NCBI RefSeq assembly: GCF_002160915.1 | Contig: NZ_NFLM01000002.1 | Coordinates: forward strand, 62,001-126,000 | Reading direction: 5' to 3' | From: Faecalibacterium sp. An121 | GTDB taxonomy: Bacteria; Bacillota; Clostridia; Oscillospirales; Ruminococcaceae | DNA: 64,000 bases | Shown here: piece by piece, positions 62,418-64,000 of the stretch | How the letters are laid out: each line of letters begins with the position of its first letter | Numbering within the stretch: the stretch's first letter is position 1 | Translations under genes and position numbers: made by a program | The notes under the pieces: model-generated | Told to the model about the DNA's origin: nothing | Database searches by the model: none | The model's input: only the letters and a program-made list of their open reading frames with translations

Positions 62418-63158
62418 ATGAAACTGCTCATCATCCGCCACGGCGAACCCGATTACGTCCACGACACCCTCACCGAAAAAGGCTGGCGGGAAGTCCGTCT
62501 GCTGGCCCGGCGCATCGCCCCCATGGACGTCAAACAGTATTACGTCTCCCCTCTGGGCCGCGCCCAGGACACCGCCCGCCCCACCCTGGAGCTGGCGGGC
62601 CGCACCGCCATCACCTGCGACTGGCTGCGGGAGTTCACCGGCAAGGTGGAAAAGCCCAACCTTCCCGGCCAGCAATCCATCGCCTGGGACTGGCTGCCCC
62701 AGGACTGGACCCGGGACGAGCGCTTTTTCTCGGACACCGCCTGGCTGGACAACGAGGTGATGGCCGCCGGCAACGTCCGGCAGGCCTACGAGAACGTCAT
62801 CACCCACTTCGATGACCTGCTGGCGCAGCACGGCTACGTCCGGCAGGGCCGCCTCTACCGCGCCGTCCGCCCCAACAACGACACATTGGTGTTCTTCTGC
62901 CACTTCGCCCTGGAATGCGTGCTGCTCAGCCGCCTGCTCAACGCCTCTCCCATGGTGCTGTGGCACGGTTTGTGCGCCGCCCCCTCCTCGGTGACCACCG
63001 TGGTGACCGAGGAACGCCGCCCCGGCATCGCCTGTTTCCGGATGCTGCAATTCGGGGATGTGTCCCATCTCCTGGCCCACGGCGAACAGCCTTCCTTCAT
63101 GGCCCGCTTCTGTGAGTGCTATGGCAATGAGGGCGAGATCTCCGACGACAACGACTGA
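62418..63158 (+). CDS. histidine phosphatase family protein
   Basis: A 246-residue member of the phosphoglycerate-mutase-like histidine phosphatases. RHGEP at 7-11 holds the phosphorylated His8; SPLGRAQDTA and the second histidine in VFFCHFALECV complete the site. The inserted region (about 65-130) is larger than in classical members. Substrate unknown. ATG at 62418 after CTGGAGG. Confidence 0.9.
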   Translation: MKLLIIRHGEPDYVHDTLTEKGWREVRLLARRIAPMDVKQYYVSPLGRAQDTARPTLELAGRTAITCDWLREFTGKVEKPNLPGQQSIAWDWLPQDWTRDERFFSDTAWLDNEVMAAGNVRQAYENVITHFDDLLAQHGYVRQGRLYRAVRPNNDTLVFFCHFALECVLLSRLLNASPMVLWHGLCAAPSSVTTVVTEERRPGIACFRMLQFGDVSHLLAHGEQPSFMARFCECYGNEGEISDDND

Positions 63159-63169
63159 CTGTACAGCAG

Positions 63170-63215
63170 CAAAAAACCGCCGCGCCAGAAAGCTCTGACG
63201 CGGCGGTCTTTCTAT
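63170..63215. terminator. bidirectional terminator
   Basis: AAAAAACCGCCGCG pairs with CGCGGCGGTCTTTCT; it separates the phosphatase gene from the convergent secreted-protein gene. Confidence 0.85.
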
Positions 63216-63248
63216 TTCTTTATTTCCGTTTCATGCCGGATGCAGCTG

Positions 63249-63803
63249 TCACTGCTGCACCATCCGGATGACAGCGGCGCCGTCCTGCATGTTCACATCG
63301 ATGCGGGCCCAGTCCTCGCTGCCGTAGGGCTCGATCTCGGTCTCGGTGCCGTCGCTGTTGATGAGGTACAGGTCATATCCGGCGATGTCCTCCCGGGGGA
63401 GCATGACGCTGGCCGTGACCCCCTTCATGGCAGAGACGCCGCTGCTGATGCAGGAGACGGTCATCACCTTCACCCCGTTGTCCAGGGTGCCCATGTGGAC
63501 ATAGGTGTCACTGAAGTTGGAGGAGGTGTCGTCCAGCTCGGTCAGACCGCTCTCCCCGTTCACATCTCCGCACTCGGCGCAGATCACATAGTCCTTGGTC
63601 TCGCCGTAGGGGCTGGTGAACCGCACCGTCATCTGGGCGTCGTCGCTGCCCCCGCAGTCGCTGTCCATATGGTCCAGCACCTGGGCGGTGTAGCGGGACG
63701 TGCCGTCGGTCCCGGCGGCAAAGCTGGACAGGGCGCCTCCCGCCAGCATACAGGCGGACAGGCTGAGCATAGCGGCGGTCTTGATCCAATTCGATTTCAT
63801 CAT
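63249..63803 (-). CDS. secreted protein of unknown function
   Basis: A 184-residue protein with a Sec signal peptide (KSNWIKTAAMLSLSACMLAGGALSSFAAG, cut after AFA/SFA-A near residue 30). The mature part is beta-rich and acidic, with a Cys pair CAECGD and another in DSDCGG. No family recognised. Start at 63803 after AAAGGTGAG; a second ATG directly follows. Confidence 0.7.
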   Translation of the reverse strand: MMKSNWIKTAAMLSLSACMLAGGALSSFAAGTDGTSRYTAQVLDHMDSDCGGSDDAQMTVRFTSPYGETKDYVICAECGDVNGESGLTELDDTSSNFSDTYVHMGTLDNGVKVMTVSCISSGVSAMKGVTASVMLPREDIAGYDLYLINSDGTETEIEPYGSEDWARIDVNMQDGAAVIRMVQQ

Positions 63804-63962
63804 AATTCTCACCTTTCTCCCTTTTGGGGTCGTAATACGAACGTTGTTTGTGATGTTGGGTGTCTTTATCTCCAGAGGCATCGCCTCCTTGGGGCTTGCT
63901 GCAAGGATACCATCTCCAGCTTGAGCCAGCCTTGACGGCGCCTTGATTTTTCCTGGAACTTT

Positions 63963-64000
63963 TCAGTCCTTTTTCACCGCCACCAGCACCCGCACCTTGC
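63963..64000 (-). CDS. 3' end of a gene entering from the right
   Basis: Minus strand frame ends KVRVLVAVKKD followed by TGA at 63965-63963. Too short to assign; the ending resembles the last strand of methyltransferase-like folds, which is only a guess. Between 63804 and 63962 nothing else is evident. Confidence 0.35.
   Translation of the reverse strand, partial: KVRVLVAVKKD

Overview
The window looks like the chromosome of a Gram-positive gut Firmicute. Genes of the background class are GC-rich (by eye about 60% or more) with strong AAAGGAGG-type ribosome binding sites. The gene content (LicT/RAT-controlled PTS, GH4 6-phospho-alpha-glucosidase, sigma-K-like factor, oleate hydratase, c-di-GMP-I riboswitches, N4-gp56-type capsid) fits Oscillospiraceae/Ruminococcaceae such as Gemmiger, Subdoligranulum or Faecalibacterium. 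That placement is an inference, not a database result.

Layout. 1-2.7 kb: end of a GH4 6-phospho-alpha-glucosidase and an IlvD/Edd-type dehydratase. 2.9-4.9 kb (minus): an ADP-ribosylglycohydrolase/macrodomain fusion overlapping an SGNH hydrolase. 5.0-15.0 kb: a lower-GC defence island (minus) with a PLD-nuclease/SF3-like ATPase and a type I restriction-modification operon hsdM-hsdS-hsdS'-hsdR. Its specificity gene carries a 70-bp TCTG tract, and the hsd operon is bracketed by two inverted copies of a structured, covarying repeat. 15.1-18.7 kb: ParB-like protein, AbrB-like/HipA-like pair, sigma-K-like factor. 18.7-22.7 kb: rhodanese, then licT and a PTS EIICBA gene, each behind its own RAT antiterminator. 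22.7-31.8 kb: PepC, alpha/beta hydrolase, NifX-like protein, TetR regulator with oleate hydratase, arylsulfate sulfotransferase, two-gene chromate transporter.

31.9-43.9 kb is the most unusual part: two consecutive minus-strand operons, each starting with the same promoter hexamers (TTGACA/TAAAAT, 17-bp spacer) and a c-di-GMP-I (GEMM-I) riboswitch with an intrinsic terminator. Operon A (43.9 to 38.6 kb) looks like a ribosomal-peptide (RiPP) cluster: HprK-like kinase, PqqD-type recognition protein, S26-type peptidase, a broken and an intact precursor peptide sharing a DVVVTSDGENGGC block, an attenuator hairpin, a radical SAM/SPASM maturase and an ABC exporter. Operon B (38.5 to 31.9 kb) encodes a MotA/TolQ-like channel fused to a degenerate EAL domain, a MotB/ExbD-like protein with a Cna-B-like exterior, a Wzz/BY-kinase without the usual tyrosine tail, and a nucleotidyltransferase of a family also found beside RiPP clusters. 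I infer a c-di-GMP-switched programme coupling peptide production or export with a cell-envelope machine.

44-52.3 kb: tRNA-Thr, AraC regulator divergent from a GH3 glycosidase, a BspA-like leucine-rich lipoprotein with near-identical 66-bp repeats, and a GH2 glycosidase. 52.4-62.0 kb (minus): a compact podovirus-like morphogenesis block (TerS-like, TerL, portal, Prp-protease/scaffold fusion, N4-gp56 capsid, connectors, virion proteins) without visible integrase, lysis, replication or tail-fibre genes. 62.2-64 kb: a frameshifted small ORF, a histidine phosphatase, a secreted protein and the end of one more minus-strand gene.
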